Shown here piece by piece: positions 31,516 to 41,693 of a stretch of 61,060 bases of DNA (position 1 is its first letter; every line of letters begins with the position of its first letter). The position numbers and the translations under genes were made by a program. Source of the DNA: Burkholderiales bacterium Ga0077543 (lineage in GTDB: Bacteria > Pseudomonadota > Gammaproteobacteria > Burkholderiales > Burkholderiaceae_C); contig LNET01000093.1 in NCBI GenBank assembly GCA_001464055.1, forward strand, positions 1-61,060, written 5' to 3'. The notes beneath the pieces are model-generated. The model was not told where the DNA came from. It worked only from the letters and a program-made list of their open reading frames with translations, and made no database searches.

Positions 31516-33942
31516 TCAGCTTTCCGTCATCGGCTTGCTGGGGTCCCAGCCGATCACGCCGCCGTCGTTGCGCGTGATGACGATGGTGCCCGAGCGCGGC
31601 CGTGCGTTCGCACCGCCCGGCCCGTAGCCTGAGTTGCCCGGCCAGTTGCTTTCGAACGGGCCGTTCAGCGTGGCCGGCGTCAGCGCCACGCTGGGCGGCA
31701 CCGCGCCCGTGCGGCCGGTGTTTTCACCCGGGTGCTGGATGTTGATGAACAGCGCCTTGCCGTCGGGAGTCTCGGCCAAACCCGTGATCTCCGCACCGAA
31801 GGGCGCCACCACCATCCGCTTGAGCGTGGCCTCGGTCATGCGCTTGCCGGCGTAGGTGCGCACCGTCACCGGCTGGGTCACGGCCGGGTTGTTGATGCCG
31901 TTGGGCTGGTTCACCACATCCACCACCGCGCCATCGCCATAACGTCCAGGCAAGGCTGCCAGCATCATGGCGTTGCTGCGGTCGGTCATCGTGTTGTCGT
32001 CGGTCTGGATGTACAGGATGCCGGTGACGCGCGAGAACCAGCAGCCGTCGGGCTTGGAGAGCTCGTTGACCGAGGTCAGGCCGCTCAGGTTGACGTTGGC
32101 CTGGTAGTTGGCTTCGTCGGCCGCGTTGTCGGCATTGGCCTGGGCACCGAACAGGAAGATGTCCCAGCGGAAGCTCAGTGCTGCGGCGTCGTCGCCGTCT
32201 TCGCGGATGCGCACGATGTGCCCATGCACGTTGCCTTGCTGGTTGGGCTCTGCTGCGCCCTGGCTGGTGGCGCCCTTGGTGCCGCGCCAGGCGCGGGGGT
32301 TGGCAGCGTCCAGCGGCGGGTTGGGCACGTTGTTGCCGCTCACGGCCTGGGTGCGGCCGCGGTCGGGGTTCTCGGTCATGGTGATGTAGATCTCACCATT
32401 GCTGGGGTTCACCGCGGTCCATTCCGGGCGGTCCATGCGCGTGGCGCCGCAGGCACCGGCGGCCAGGCGGGTGTTGACGCAGATGTCGGCCAGGTCCTGG
32501 AACTGGTAGCCCTCGGGGTTCTGCGGCGAGACCGGCACGCCAGCAGCGACCTTGGGGTTGGCCAGCGTCAGCGGCTCCCAGCGGCCGGTGCCGTCGGCGT
32601 TGAACACGGCGGCGTAGATGGTGCCCTTGTCCATGTACTTGTCACCGGCGGCCATGCCGCCACGGCGTGCGTCCAGCGGGTTCCACAGCGCGTCGCTGAC
32701 GTACTTGTACACGTACTCGTTGCGCGAATCGCAGCCGATGTAGAAGGCGATCGGGCGCCCGGCCTTGGGGTTGCTGCTCCAGGCGCCTTCATTGGCACGG
32801 CGGCCCAGCGCGGTGCGCTTCTTCGGGCGCGACAGCGGGTCGTACGGGTCCATCTCGACGATGTAGCCGAAGGCGTTGGGCTCGTTGCGGAAGTCGTCTG
32901 TGGGGCTGGCGCCGGTCACCGTGCAGTTGAAGCGGGTGAACTCGGTGCTGGTGGGGTCGGCCGCCACCACGCTGGCCCAGCGGCGGTGCGCGAAGCCGGC
33001 AGCGTTCGGGCGGATGCCGTTGCGCAGGAACTGGGTGTTCTCGCGCTGGCTGCGCAGCGCAGCGTCGTTGCCGCGGATGAAGTAGCCGGCCCAGTTCTCC
33101 TCGCAGCCCAGGTAGGTGCCCCAGGGCGTGACGCCGTGGCCGCAGTGGTTCAGCGAACCGCGCACCGTCAGGCCCTGCGGCGAATACCTCGTCTTGACGT
33201 AGTTCGTGCCGCGCACCGGGCCGGCGATCTCGTGCACGGTGCGGCCGGTGACGCGCCGGTTGTAGCGCGAGTTGAGCTGGCGCTCGAAGCGGTCGCCCAC
33301 CTTGCGGATCTCGACGACGGAGATGCCGTGCGCGTCGATTTCCTTGAGCACTTCGCTCTCAGGGCGCGGGCCGGCACTGGCGCTGTTGTTGGTCTCGCCT
33401 TGCGGGTGCAGGAACTGCGCCGTGCCGGTGATGTTCTCGTGATTCACCACCAGCAGGCCGCGCGTGCTGCTGCTGCGGTCGGGCACGTCGGCCATCGGCG
33501 ACAGGCCGAAGTACTCCATGCCGTCATGGTGGTCGCCCGAGCGCAGGTCGTAGCGGTCCTCGCTGCCGTCGCCCACGTACTCGGGAATGGCCGGGCTCAG
33601 GCGGTCGCCGGTGGCCCAGATCACGGTGGCGTTGTAGCCCGGGGGCACGGTCACGCTGTCGCTCAAGGTGGGGGACACGGCCTGAAAGTCCAGCTTCGGG
33701 CTGGGGGCAGCGCCACGCGTGCCGCGGGTCTGGGCCTCGGCGTCTTCGGCCGCGGTCAGGGCCACGCTGGTGAAGCCGGCCACGGCCATCGCGCCAACAC
33801 CGCTCTTGATGATGTCGCGGCGGCTGATGCGGTCGGCGATCAGGTCGCGCAGGTGCGGGGCGGTGCTGGGGTTGTTGTCGTCGCGGTCATCGGGATCGAT
33901 GAGCTCGAGCTGGTTCAGTTCGGTCTGGTTGATGGTGTTCAT
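31516..33942 (-). CDS. PhoX family phosphatase (DUF839), Tat-exported
   Basis: An 808-aa protein with a twin-arginine signal (ISRRDIIKSGVGAMAVAGF, about residues 40-58) and the DUF839/PhoX fold, a calcium/iron-dependent alkaline phosphatase beta-propeller. Family-like parts are RGLLVVNHEN, CGHGVTPWGTYLGCEENWAGYF and PDGCWFSRVTG. It is probably a periplasmic or cell-surface phosphomonoesterase. It lies 11 bp downstream of a PEP-CTERM protein gene in the same direction and is convergent with speD (5 bp). Confidence 0.9.
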   Translation of the reverse strand: MNTINQTELNQLELIDPDDRDDNNPSTAPHLRDLIADRISRRDIIKSGVGAMAVAGFTSVALTAAEDAEAQTRGTRGAAPSPKLDFQAVSPTLSDSVTVPPGYNATVIWATGDRLSPAIPEYVGDGSEDRYDLRSGDHHDGMEYFGLSPMADVPDRSSSTRGLLVVNHENITGTAQFLHPQGETNNSASAGPRPESEVLKEIDAHGISVVEIRKVGDRFERQLNSRYNRRVTGRTVHEIAGPVRGTNYVKTRYSPQGLTVRGSLNHCGHGVTPWGTYLGCEENWAGYFIRGNDAALRSQRENTQFLRNGIRPNAAGFAHRRWASVVAADPTSTEFTRFNCTVTGASPTDDFRNEPNAFGYIVEMDPYDPLSRPKKRTALGRRANEGAWSSNPKAGRPIAFYIGCDSRNEYVYKYVSDALWNPLDARRGGMAAGDKYMDKGTIYAAVFNADGTGRWEPLTLANPKVAAGVPVSPQNPEGYQFQDLADICVNTRLAAGACGATRMDRPEWTAVNPSNGEIYITMTENPDRGRTQAVSGNNVPNPPLDAANPRAWRGTKGATSQGAAEPNQQGNVHGHIVRIREDGDDAAALSFRWDIFLFGAQANADNAADEANYQANVNLSGLTSVNELSKPDGCWFSRVTGILYIQTDDNTMTDRSNAMMLAALPGRYGDGAVVDVVNQPNGINNPAVTQPVTVRTYAGKRMTEATLKRMVVAPFGAEITGLAETPDGKALFINIQHPGENTGRTGAVPPSVALTPATLNGPFESNWPGNSGYGPGGANARPRSGTIVITRNDGGVIGWDPSKPMTES

Positions 33943-33953
33943 GCGAATTCCTT

Positions 33954-34754
33954 TCAGCGGGTGGCCGACTTGCGGCGAACGGTGAAGACGATGGCGCCCA
34001 GGCCGGCCAGCAGCAGAGCGTAGGTGCCCGGCTCGGGCACGACGCTGGCGCTGTAGACGGTGACGCCGCTGTCCAGGAAGGTGGTCAGCAGGCTGCCGGT
34101 GGTGTTGGTGACGGTCAGGCTCAGCGTGCCGATGTCGTTCAGGCTGTAGCTGCCGACCATGCCGGTGCTGGCCGGGCCGCCCAGTTCACGCAGGGCTTCG
34201 TCGCTGCCCACGGCCAGCAGGCCGCTGGCGTAGCTGTAGAAGTCGCCGGTGCTGTAGTTGGCCGGCAAGGCGATGTTGGTACCCGTCACCGACAGCAGCA
34301 GGGCGCCCTGGAAGGTGACGCTGGCGCCGGCGGCCAGGCTGAAGTGGGAACGCGCAAAGCTGGTGGCGTCGGCCCGGCCGCTCTCGGGCACCAGGGCACT
34401 GGCCGACAGCGTGGCGGCACTGGGCACACCGAAGCTGAAGGCATTGCCGAAGACGCCGCCCGCCGCCGAAGGCGCGCTGGACACGGGCACGCCGACGCCA
34501 GGAACGACGTTCGTTGCCGAAGACACCGGGCCGTAGACCGGGCTGAAGATGCCGGCCGAGAGCTCGAAACCGGTGATCTCGGCCGCGGTCGAAGCGCTGT
34601 CCGCCACCGACACGGGCGTCGTCAGCCAGGTGAAACCCGGGCCGGCGATGACGTTGAAGGACAGCGACGCCGAAGCACCGCTGTTGGCATGGGCCAGGGG
34701 TGAAGCAAGTGCCAGCACCAGAGGTGCGGCAGCCAGCAGAGCGAGATGTTTCAT
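33954..34754 (-). CDS. PEP-CTERM sorting domain-containing protein
   Basis: A 266-aa secreted protein. The signal peptide ends near AHANSG, and a Ser/Thr/Ala-rich, low-charge body resembles filamentous surface proteins. The C-terminal tail VVPEPGTYALLLAGLGAIVF plus basic RRK is a textbook PEP-CTERM signal for exosortase. ATG 34754 starts MKHLALLAAAP, with GGAG-type bases upstream. It lies just before phoX; no exosortase gene is in this window. Confidence 0.92.
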   Translation of the reverse strand: MKHLALLAAAPLVLALASPLAHANSGASASLSFNVIAGPGFTWLTTPVSVADSASTAAEITGFELSAGIFSPVYGPVSSATNVVPGVGVPVSSAPSAAGGVFGNAFSFGVPSAATLSASALVPESGRADATSFARSHFSLAAGASVTFQGALLLSVTGTNIALPANYSTGDFYSYASGLLAVGSDEALRELGGPASTGMVGSYSLNDIGTLSLTVTNTTGSLLTTFLDSGVTVYSASVVPEPGTYALLLAGLGAIVFTVRRKSATR

Positions 34755-34884
34755 GGAGGGCTTTCGCGGCAGTCGTGACAGGAAGCACGAATCCTCGCGA
34801 CATGCCATGACGGTCCTGTGTCAGGCCCCCCCAGGAATGCGGGATGAGGGGAGGCTCGCGCCCCTCAAGCGCATCAAAACCGGG

Positions 34885-35880
34885 TCAATCCGCCAGCGGC
34901 TGGGTCATGGCCTCGATGCGCGCCATCAGCTCGGGCGTCAGCTTGTCGATGACCGCCAGCGCGCCCAGGTTCTGCTGCAGCTGAGACAGCTTCGAAGCCC
35001 CGGTGATGACGGTGCTGACACGCGGGTTCTTCGCCACCCAGGCCAGCGCCAGCTGGGCCAGCGAAGCCCCCAGTTCCTCGGCGATGGGCATCAGCTGGCT
35101 GACGGCGTTGTTCTTCTCGACGCTGAGCAGCTTGTCGCGCAGGAAGGCCATGTTCTCCATCGCGCCGCGGCTGCCTTCGGGCACGCCACCGCGGTACTTG
35201 CCGGTGAGCAGCCCGCTGGCCAGCGGGCTCCAGGTCGTCAGGCCCAGGCCGATGTCCTCGTACAGCCGGCTGTATTCCTTCTCGACGCGCTGGCGGTGGA
35301 ACAGGTTGTACTCGGGCTGCTCCATCACTGGCTTGTGCCAGCCGTGGCGGTCGGCCAGGTGCCAGGCGGCGTGGATGTCCGACGCGCTCCACTCGCTGGT
35401 GCCCCAGTAGAGGGCCTTGCCCTGCGTGATGATGTCGCTCATGGCGCGCACGGTTTCCTCGATGGGCGTGTGCGGGTCGGGGCGGTGGCAGTAGATCAGG
35501 TCGATGAAGTCCAGGCCCATGCGCTGCAGACTGCCGTCGATGGCCTGCATCAGGTACTTGCGGTTCAGCGTGTTCTTGCGGTTGATGCCGTCGGCCTGGC
35601 CGGCAAGGCCCCAGAAGAACTTGGTGCTGACGACATAGTTCAGCCGCGGCCAGGCCAGCTGCCTGATGGCCGCGCCCATCACCTCTTCGCTGCGGCCGGC
35701 GGCGTAGACCTCGGCGTTGTCGAAGAAGTTGATGCCGGCGTCGAATGCCGCGGCCATGATCTCGGCCGCGGACTGGGTGTCGACCTGGTTGTGGTACGTG
35801 ACCCAGCTGCCCAGCGACAGGGTGCTGACGCGCAGGCCGCTGCGGCCCAGGCGGCGGTAGGTCATCGGGGTGGTGGTCAT
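34885..35880 (-). CDS. Aldo/keto reductase (Kv-channel beta-subunit-like group)
   Basis: A 331-aa NADPH-dependent oxidoreductase of the AKR family. The tetrad is visible: D50-like in [18 protein letters not shown] (Asp, Tyr), Lys in VVSTKFFWG and His in IYCHRPDP. The NADP-binding end [17 protein letters not shown] is typical. The sequence is nearest to YghZ/potassium-channel beta-subunit-like reductases, which reduce methylglyoxal or other aldehydes. It follows uup by 40 bp, perhaps in one transcript. Confidence 0.92.
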   Translation of the reverse strand: MTTTPMTYRRLGRSGLRVSTLSLGSWVTYHNQVDTQSAAEIMAAAFDAGINFFDNAEVYAAGRSEEVMGAAIRQLAWPRLNYVVSTKFFWGLAGQADGINRKNTLNRKYLMQAIDGSLQRMGLDFIDLIYCHRPDPHTPIEETVRAMSDIITQGKALYWGTSEWSASDIHAAWHLADRHGWHKPVMEQPEYNLFHRQRVEKEYSRLYEDIGLGLTTWSPLASGLLTGKYRGGVPEGSRGAMENMAFLRDKLLSVEKNNAVSQLMPIAEELGASLAQLALAWVAKNPRVSTVITGASKLSQLQQNLGALAVIDKLTPELMARIEAMTQPLAD

Positions 35881-35920
35881 GGTGTGTGCCTTGTTTTCTG
35901 CAATGTTCGGGTTGTGAAGC

Positions 35921-37861
35921 TCAGCCGCGGGAGCCCAGGGCTTCCCAGCGCTCCAGTGCGGCCAGCAGTTCGTCGTCGATGGCGGCCATGCGTATCTGCG
36001 CGGTGGCCACGTTCTGCGGTTCGCGGGCGTAGAAACCGGCGTCGGCCAGGCGTTCGGCCAGGGCCTTCTGTTCGGCTTCCAGCGCTTCGATGCGCGCCGG
36101 AAGGCCTTCCAGTTCGCGCTGTTCCTTGTAGCTGAGCTTGCGCGGCGCGGCCGCGCTGGCGGTGGCGGGCGCCGGGCTGCTGCCGCGGGTGGCCGCGGCG
36201 CTGGCGGCAGGCGCGGGGGCCAGGGCAGAAGCCGGCGAAGGCGCCGGCGCACTGCCGGCCAGGGCCAGGCGCGTGCGTTCGCGCTGGGTCTTCCAGTCTT
36301 CGTAGCCGCCTTCGTATTCGCGCCACAGGCCGGGGCGGCCGCCGTAGGCCGGGTCGCCTTCCCAGGCGATGGTGCTGGTGACCGCGTTGTCCAGGAAGCG
36401 CCGGTCGTGGCTGACCAGGAAGACCGTGCCGCTGTAGCTTTGCAGCAGTTCTTCCAGCAACTCCAGCGTTTCGATGTCCAGGTCGTTGGTGGGCTCGTCC
36501 AGCACCAGCACGTTGGCCGGCAGCGCAAACAGTCGCGCCAGCAGCAGCCGGTTGCGTTCACCGCCCGACAGCGTGCGCACAGGCGAATTGGCACGCGCCG
36601 GCGAGAACAGGAAGTCGGTCAGGTAGCTCATCACGTGCTTGCGCGAGGTACCGGTCTCGATCCACTCGCTGCCGGGGCTGATGGTGTCCACCAGGGTGGC
36701 GTCCAGGTTCAGGCCGGCGCGCATCTGGTCGAAATACGCCACCTGCAGCCGCGTGCCCTGGCGCACGCTGCCGCTGGTGGGCTGCAGTTCGCCCAGGATC
36801 AATTTCAGCAGCGTGGTCTTGCCCGCGCCGTTCGGGCCGATCAGGCCGACCTTGTCACCGCGCAGGATGGTGGCGCTGAACTTGTCGACGAGCAATTTGT
36901 CGCCGAAGCGCATGCCCACGTCCTTCAGCTCGGCCACGATCTTGCCCGGCGGCAGGCCGGCGTCGAGCTCCAGCCGCACCGCGCCCAGCTGTTCACGCCG
37001 TGCCACGCGCTGCGCGCGCAGCACCTGCAGCCGGGCGATGCGGCCCACGCTGCGCGTGCGGCGCGCCTCCACGCCCTTGCGCACCCACACCTCTTCCTGC
37101 GCCAGCAGCTTGTCAGCGCGCGCCGCGGCCAGGGCTTCGTTCTCGATCTCGCGCTGCTTGGCGGCTTCGAAGGCCGGGAACTTGCCGGGGTAGCTGCGCA
37201 GCTGCCCGCGGTCGAGCTCGACGATGCGGGTGGCCACGGCGTCGACGAAGGCGCGGTCGTGCGACACCAGCACCAGCGCGCCGCGCCAGTCGTTCAGCAG
37301 GTCCTGCAGCCATTCGATGGCGTCGATGTCCAGGTGGTTGGTGGGCTCGTCCAGCAGCAGCAGTTCGGGGCTGGCCACCAGTGCGCGGGCCAGCGCCACG
37401 CGCTTTTTCGTGCCGCCGGACAGCGACTCGACCCGGGCTTCGGCGTCCAGGTGCAGGCGCTGCAGGGCCTGGTCGACACGCTGCTCCCAGGTCCAGCCGT
37501 CCAGCGCTTCGATGCGCGTCTGCAGCGCGTCCAGGTCTTCGCTGCTGTCGTGCGCTTCGTAGCGGGCGCGCAGCTCGCGCGCTTCGGCCACGCCTTCACC
37601 CACGGCGTCGAAGACGCTGATGCCGGGCTCGAACAGGGGTTCCTGCGCCACGTAGACGCGACGCAGGCCGGTCTGCAGCTGCAGCACCCCGTCGTCGGGC
37701 TTGTCCAGCCCGGCCAGGATCTTCAGCAGGCTGGACTTGCCGGTGCCGTTGCGGCCGATGAGCGCCAGGCGCTCGCCGGTGTCGATGGACAGGCCGGCGC
37801 CGTCGAGCAGGGGCACATGGCCGAAAGCGAGGTGGGCATTGCTGAGTGTGAGAAGGGCCAT
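35921..37861 (-). CDS. uup: ABC-F family ATPase Uup
   Basis: A 646-aa soluble protein with two ABC ATPase domains: Walker [10 protein letters not shown] and signature [15 protein letters not shown] in the first, Walker [10 protein letters not shown] and [15 protein letters not shown] in the second. An Ala/Pro-rich spacer leads to a C-terminal coiled coil ([20 protein letters not shown]) that binds DNA or the ribosome in Uup. There are no membrane segments. ABC-F proteins act on translating ribosomes; Uup also lowers precise transposon excision. Confidence 0.93.
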   Translation of the reverse strand: MALLTLSNAHLAFGHVPLLDGAGLSIDTGERLALIGRNGTGKSSLLKILAGLDKPDDGVLQLQTGLRRVYVAQEPLFEPGISVFDAVGEGVAEARELRARYEAHDSSEDLDALQTRIEALDGWTWEQRVDQALQRLHLDAEARVESLSGGTKKRVALARALVASPELLLLDEPTNHLDIDAIEWLQDLLNDWRGALVLVSHDRAFVDAVATRIVELDRGQLRSYPGKFPAFEAAKQREIENEALAAARADKLLAQEEVWVRKGVEARRTRSVGRIARLQVLRAQRVARREQLGAVRLELDAGLPPGKIVAELKDVGMRFGDKLLVDKFSATILRGDKVGLIGPNGAGKTTLLKLILGELQPTSGSVRQGTRLQVAYFDQMRAGLNLDATLVDTISPGSEWIETGTSRKHVMSYLTDFLFSPARANSPVRTLSGGERNRLLLARLFALPANVLVLDEPTNDLDIETLELLEELLQSYSGTVFLVSHDRRFLDNAVTSTIAWEGDPAYGGRPGLWREYEGGYEDWKTQRERTRLALAGSAPAPSPASALAPAPAASAAATRGSSPAPATASAAAPRKLSYKEQRELEGLPARIEALEAEQKALAERLADAGFYAREPQNVATAQIRMAAIDDELLAALERWEALGSRG

Positions 37862-37889
37862 CGCCGGATTGTCGGCGACCGGGCCGCTT

Positions 37890-38963
37890 TCAGCAGGCCG
37901 GCTCCTTCACCGCCCGCGTGGCACCGCCGCGGCGGCCGGCATCCTGAACGGCACGGCTGGCCGCGCGCTGCCAGTCGGGCGCACCGCCGTGGGCCGCCTG
38001 CTCCTGCCGGCAGGCGTCGACCAGCTTGACCAGGTGGTCGTCGTCGCTGGCCACGGCAGCCTGCTGCAGCACCGGCCAGTCCAGCAAGGCCGCCGCGCGG
38101 CCCGGAACTTCGCGCGCCGCCACCACGCCGGCGGCATAGGCGCGCCAATAGGCGGCCACGGCCGGCGCACCGTCGTCGATGAAGGGCAGCAGCACGCGCA
38201 GTGCATGGGCGCTGGTGACGAGATGCAAAACCGTGAAGTTGCCACTGCGGGCGTAACGCTGCGCCGCCAGCCGGGCCAGGCGCGGCAGCGTGTCTTCGTC
38301 GATCTTCAAAGGCGCCACGGCGGCGTCGAAGCCGCGCAGCTGTGCCGCATCGAACATGCGCAGCGCGATGAGGGGGGCGTGGCTGGGCGCCAGGGCAGCC
38401 AGCGCGGGCAGCAGCTTGCCCGGGTCGCGCACCGGCGCCGTGCCCGCCGGCACATCCTGGGCGGGCCCCAGGTCCATCCAGCGGCAGGCCCAGTAGGCCA
38501 GGCCGTCGGCCAAGGCTTCCGGGGCCACGGCCTCGAAAGCGTAGGCCACGCGGATCATGCCGTGGAAGGCCGCCGCGCCGCAGCCCTGCACCAGCGGCGG
38601 AAGGACCTGCTGCAGCACGTCGGCAATGCCTTCGTGCGACAGCCATTGGCGGAACAGGCTGCGGTAGATGGGCCAGGCATGCGGGTCGCCGAAACGGTCG
38701 CGCCAGGGGTCGCCAGCAGGCCAGGTTTCGATGGCCGGCGCCGGGTGCAGGCGCGGCGTGTAGCGCTCGGTGTAATCGGCCAGGCGTTTGTCGCTGGCGC
38801 CCAGGCGGTGCAGCGCGGCCAGCGCCATCGGCAGGTGGTTGCTCAGGCTGCCGGCGTATTCGGCGTCCCAGTGCGTGGACGCCAGCAAGCGGGCGCGCAG
38901 TTGTTCGAGTTGTCGCGCCTGGGCACGCGTGGGCGCTCGGGCGGCCGCGGGCTTGCTGCTCAT
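37890..38963 (-). CDS. Questin oxidase family protein (DUF4243-like)
   Basis: A 357-aa, mostly helical soluble protein. LSNHLPMALAALHRLGAS, HGMIRVAYAFEA and FTVLHLVTSAHALRVLLPF match the questin-oxidase-like family, first known from fungal polyketide Baeyer-Villiger enzymes but common in bacteria, where the function is unknown. It overlaps gshB by 4 bp (ATGA) and precedes uup by 28 bp. A glutathione-linked or redox role is only suggested by position. Confidence 0.85.
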   Translation of the reverse strand: MSSKPAAARAPTRAQARQLEQLRARLLASTHWDAEYAGSLSNHLPMALAALHRLGASDKRLADYTERYTPRLHPAPAIETWPAGDPWRDRFGDPHAWPIYRSLFRQWLSHEGIADVLQQVLPPLVQGCGAAAFHGMIRVAYAFEAVAPEALADGLAYWACRWMDLGPAQDVPAGTAPVRDPGKLLPALAALAPSHAPLIALRMFDAAQLRGFDAAVAPLKIDEDTLPRLARLAAQRYARSGNFTVLHLVTSAHALRVLLPFIDDGAPAVAAYWRAYAAGVVAAREVPGRAAALLDWPVLQQAAVASDDDHLVKLVDACRQEQAAHGGAPDWQRAASRAVQDAGRRGGATRAVKEPAC

Positions 38964-39931
38964 GCCAGGGCCCCTTCCAGCACGTCGATGAAGCGCTTGG
39001 CGACGTCGTAGCCGCTTTGCTGGGTGATTTCCTGGAAGCCGGTCGGACTGGTGACGTTGATCTCGGTGACGCAGCGGCCGATGATGTCCAGGCCGATCAG
39101 CATCAAACCGCGCGCGGCCAGCACCGTGCCGATGCTGCGCGCCACCTGCGCGTCGTGTTCGTTCAGCGGCTGGGCCACGCCCTTGCCACCGGCGGCCATG
39201 TTGCCGCGGATCTCGGTGCCCTGCGGAATGCGCGCCAGCACGAAGGGCACGGGTTCGCCGCCGATGATGAGCACGCGCTTGTCGCCCTGGGTGATCTCGG
39301 GCAGGTACTTCTGCACCATCACGGTCTCGGCGCCATGCTTGTTCAGGGTCTCGATGATGCTGCCCAGGTTCAGCGCGTCGGGGCCGACGCGGAAGATGCC
39401 CATGCCGCCCATGCCGTCCAGCGGCTTGCAGATGATGTCGTGGTGTTCGGCGTGGAAGCGCCGGATGTCGGAAGCGTCGCGCGTCACCAGGGTCGGGCCG
39501 ATGAACTGCGGGAACTCCATGATGGCGAGCTTCTCGGGGTGGTCGCGCAGCGCGCTGGCGCGATTGAAGACCTTGGCCCCTTCGCGTTCGGCCTGGCCCA
39601 GCAGGTGGGTGGCGTAGAAGTACTCGCTGTCGAACGGCGGGTCCTTGCGCATCAGCACGGCGTCGACGTCCCGCAGCGCTTGCGGGCGTTCGTCGGGCGG
39701 CTGCTGCGCCGCGCTGAACCAGTCTTCGCTGTGGCCGTTGCCGGGGCGGCCGGTGAGCGTGATGTCGCGCACGAAGGCGGTGACGGGTTCACCGCGCTGC
39801 CAGCGGATGTCCTTGGGTTCGCAGGCCATCAGCGTGTGGCCGCGCGAGGCGGCCTCGCGCATCATCGCGAAGGTGGAGTCCTTGTGGGTCTTGAACGAGG
39901 CCAGTGGGTCGGCAACGAAGAGCAGTTTCAT
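38960..39931 (-). CDS. gshB: Glutathione synthetase
   Basis: A 323-aa ATP-grasp ligase joining gamma-glutamylcysteine and glycine. It starts MKLLFVADPLASFKTHKDST and has the family marks MRKDPPFDSEYFYAT, KPLDGMGGMGIF and NVTSPTGFQEI near the end. ATG 39931 is the first sensible start. It is the first gene of an apparent gshB-questin oxidase-uup transcript; gshA is not in the window. Confidence 0.96.
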   Translation of the reverse strand: MKLLFVADPLASFKTHKDSTFAMMREAASRGHTLMACEPKDIRWQRGEPVTAFVRDITLTGRPGNGHSEDWFSAAQQPPDERPQALRDVDAVLMRKDPPFDSEYFYATHLLGQAEREGAKVFNRASALRDHPEKLAIMEFPQFIGPTLVTRDASDIRRFHAEHHDIICKPLDGMGGMGIFRVGPDALNLGSIIETLNKHGAETVMVQKYLPEITQGDKRVLIIGGEPVPFVLARIPQGTEIRGNMAAGGKGVAQPLNEHDAQVARSIGTVLAARGLMLIGLDIIGRCVTEINVTSPTGFQEITQQSGYDVAKRFIDVLEGALA

Positions 39932-40018
39932 GGGGCAGGGGCGCGGTGCGCCGGGCTGAAGGCGCCGGCAGTGTTGCACAGCGCCGGTGGCAGCGGCTTC
40001 GGGCGGCCGGCGCAGCCC

Positions 40019-41176
40019 TCAAGCCCGCCAGCGCTGCACGAACAGCGTCAGCGCACCGGCCACCACGCCCCAGAAGGCCGCGCCCACCCCGGCCAGGCTC
40101 AGGCCGCTGGCAGTGACGAGAAAGGTGACGAGCGCGGCTTCGCGCGCGCCCTCGTCCTTCATCGCCGTGGCCAGCCCGCCGCCGATGGTGCCCAGCAGCG
40201 CGAAGCCCGCCACCGCCAGCACCAGCGGCGCCGGAAATGCCGCGATCAGGCCGACCACGGCGCCGCCCAGCAGCCCCAGCACGATGTAGAAAACACCCGC
40301 CGCCGCCGCGGCCACCCAGCGCCGGGCCGGGTCTTCGTGCGCCTCGCGTCCCATGCAGATGGCCGCGGTGATGGCCGCCAGGTTCAGCGCATAGGCGCCG
40401 AAGGGCGCCAGCACCAGCGTTGCCAGCCCGGTGGTGGCAATCGCCGGCGACACCGGCACGTCGTAGCCGGCGGCGCGCTGCGCGGCCACGCCGGGCAGGT
40501 TCTGCGAGGCCATGGTCACCACGAACAGCGGCAAGGCGATGCCGATGGTGGCGGCCAGGCTGAACGAAGGCATCGTGAACACCGGCGCGGCCCATTGCCA
40601 CTGCACGGCGTCGAAGTTCAGCTGGCCCTGCAAGGCCGCCACCGCCAACCCGGCCAGCAGCACCCCTGGCACGGCATAACGCGGCCACAGCCGGCGCCCG
40701 GCCAGGTAGGCCAGGAACATCACGAACACCAGGGCAAACTCGCTCTGCAGCGACGTGAAGGCGTCGAAGGCAAACCGCGCCAGCACGCCGGCCAGCAGGG
40801 CTGCGGCCAGCGGCTGCGGAATGCGGTCCATCACCCGTGCGAACCAGCCGGTGGCCCCGGCCAGCGTGATGAGCAGGGCACACACCATGAACGCACCCAC
40901 CGCTTCGGCCATGCCCACGCCACTGCCGGCCGTGACCAGCAGCGCCGCGCCCGGCGTGGACCAGGCGGTGAGCACCGGCATGCGGTAGCGCAGGCTCAGG
41001 CCCAGGCTCGTGAGCCCCATGCCCAGGCCCAGAGCCCAGACCCAGGACGTGGTCTGCGCCGGCGTGGCGCCCAGCGCCGCCGCGGCCTGGAAGACGATGA
41101 CCACCGAGCTGGTGAAACCCACCAGCACGGCCACGAAACCCGCCACGACGGCGGAAAGCGACACATCCTTCAGCAT
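40019..41176 (-). CDS. Benzoate/H+ symporter family (BenE) transporter
   Basis: A 385-aa membrane protein with about 11-12 helices. It matches BenE-type permeases: VGFTSSVVIVFQAAAALGATPAQTTSWVWALG at the start and LPLFVVTMASQNLPGVAAQRAAGY in the middle. No benzoate-degradation genes are nearby, so benzoate as substrate is only the family's name. ATG 41176 starts MLKDVSLSAV. It lies 87 bp upstream of gshB. Confidence 0.92.
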   Translation of the reverse strand: MLKDVSLSAVVAGFVAVLVGFTSSVVIVFQAAAALGATPAQTTSWVWALGLGMGLTSLGLSLRYRMPVLTAWSTPGAALLVTAGSGVGMAEAVGAFMVCALLITLAGATGWFARVMDRIPQPLAAALLAGVLARFAFDAFTSLQSEFALVFVMFLAYLAGRRLWPRYAVPGVLLAGLAVAALQGQLNFDAVQWQWAAPVFTMPSFSLAATIGIALPLFVVTMASQNLPGVAAQRAAGYDVPVSPAIATTGLATLVLAPFGAYALNLAAITAAICMGREAHEDPARRWVAAAAAGVFYIVLGLLGGAVVGLIAAFPAPLVLAVAGFALLGTIGGGLATAMKDEGAREAALVTFLVTASGLSLAGVGAAFWGVVAGALTLFVQRWRA

Positions 41177-41231
41177 GCACCGAGGATAGAGGCGCGCCGC
41201 CACGGCGGGCGGCACCCGGGGACCGGCCGCG

Positions 41232-41693
41232 TCAGCGCGGCGGCGCACCCTCGGAGCCGGTCCGCCGCGCCAACGCCGCCCACGCCAGCCCGCCCAGCAG
41301 CCCCGCCGCCAGATACAGCGCCGCACCCGGCCAGCTGTCCGCGCCGGGCAAGGGCGCGGGGCCGAAGGCCGCCGCCGGCCCCCACAGGGCCAGCGCCAGC
41401 GCCGCCAGCCCGGCCAGCGGGTACACACCCCATGCGGCCCAGCCTGCCCGGCGGCACAGGCGGGCGGCCGGCAGCGCCAGCAGCCCATGGGCCAGCAGCA
41501 GCAGCAGGCCCCAGGCCCAGCGCTGCGGCAGGTCCTGCAGGGCCAGCCAGGCCAGTTCGGCCGAGGGCCGGGCCGAGCCGCCACGCGCGGCCGCCAGCAA
41601 GTGCCAGGACACCACCACGGCCAGGCCGTAGCTCAGCGCCGCGGCGGGCAGCGCCGCCACCAGGGTGCGGCGCGACGATGCATGCTCAGTCAA
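41232..41693 (-). CDS. Hypothetical membrane protein
   Basis: About 153 aa with four hydrophobic segments and a short hydrophilic start; rich in Ala, Leu and Trp. It matches no named family that I recognise. The start used is a TTG that overlaps the end of the upstream VWD-protein gene by 8 bp, suggesting coupled translation. Membership of the sigma/anti-sigma/VWD operon is likely. Confidence 0.6.
   Translation of the reverse strand: MTEHASSRRTLVAALPAAALSYGLAVVVSWHLLAAARGGSARPSAELAWLALQDLPQRWAWGLLLLLAHGLLALPAARLCRRAGWAAWGVYPLAGLAALALALWGPAAAFGPAPLPGADSWPGAALYLAAGLLGGLAWAALARRTGSEGAPPR

Noticed and set aside
31732..34023. A 763-codon plus-strand frame opposite phoX
   Set aside because: Antisense of the well-supported Tat-exported PhoX gene; composition is His/Val/Arg-biased with no domain.
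34846..34866. GAGGGG/CCCCTC hairpin between the aldo/keto reductase and PEP-CTERM genes
   Set aside because: Six-base stem with a 9-base loop and no T-tract on either strand; too weak to call a terminator.
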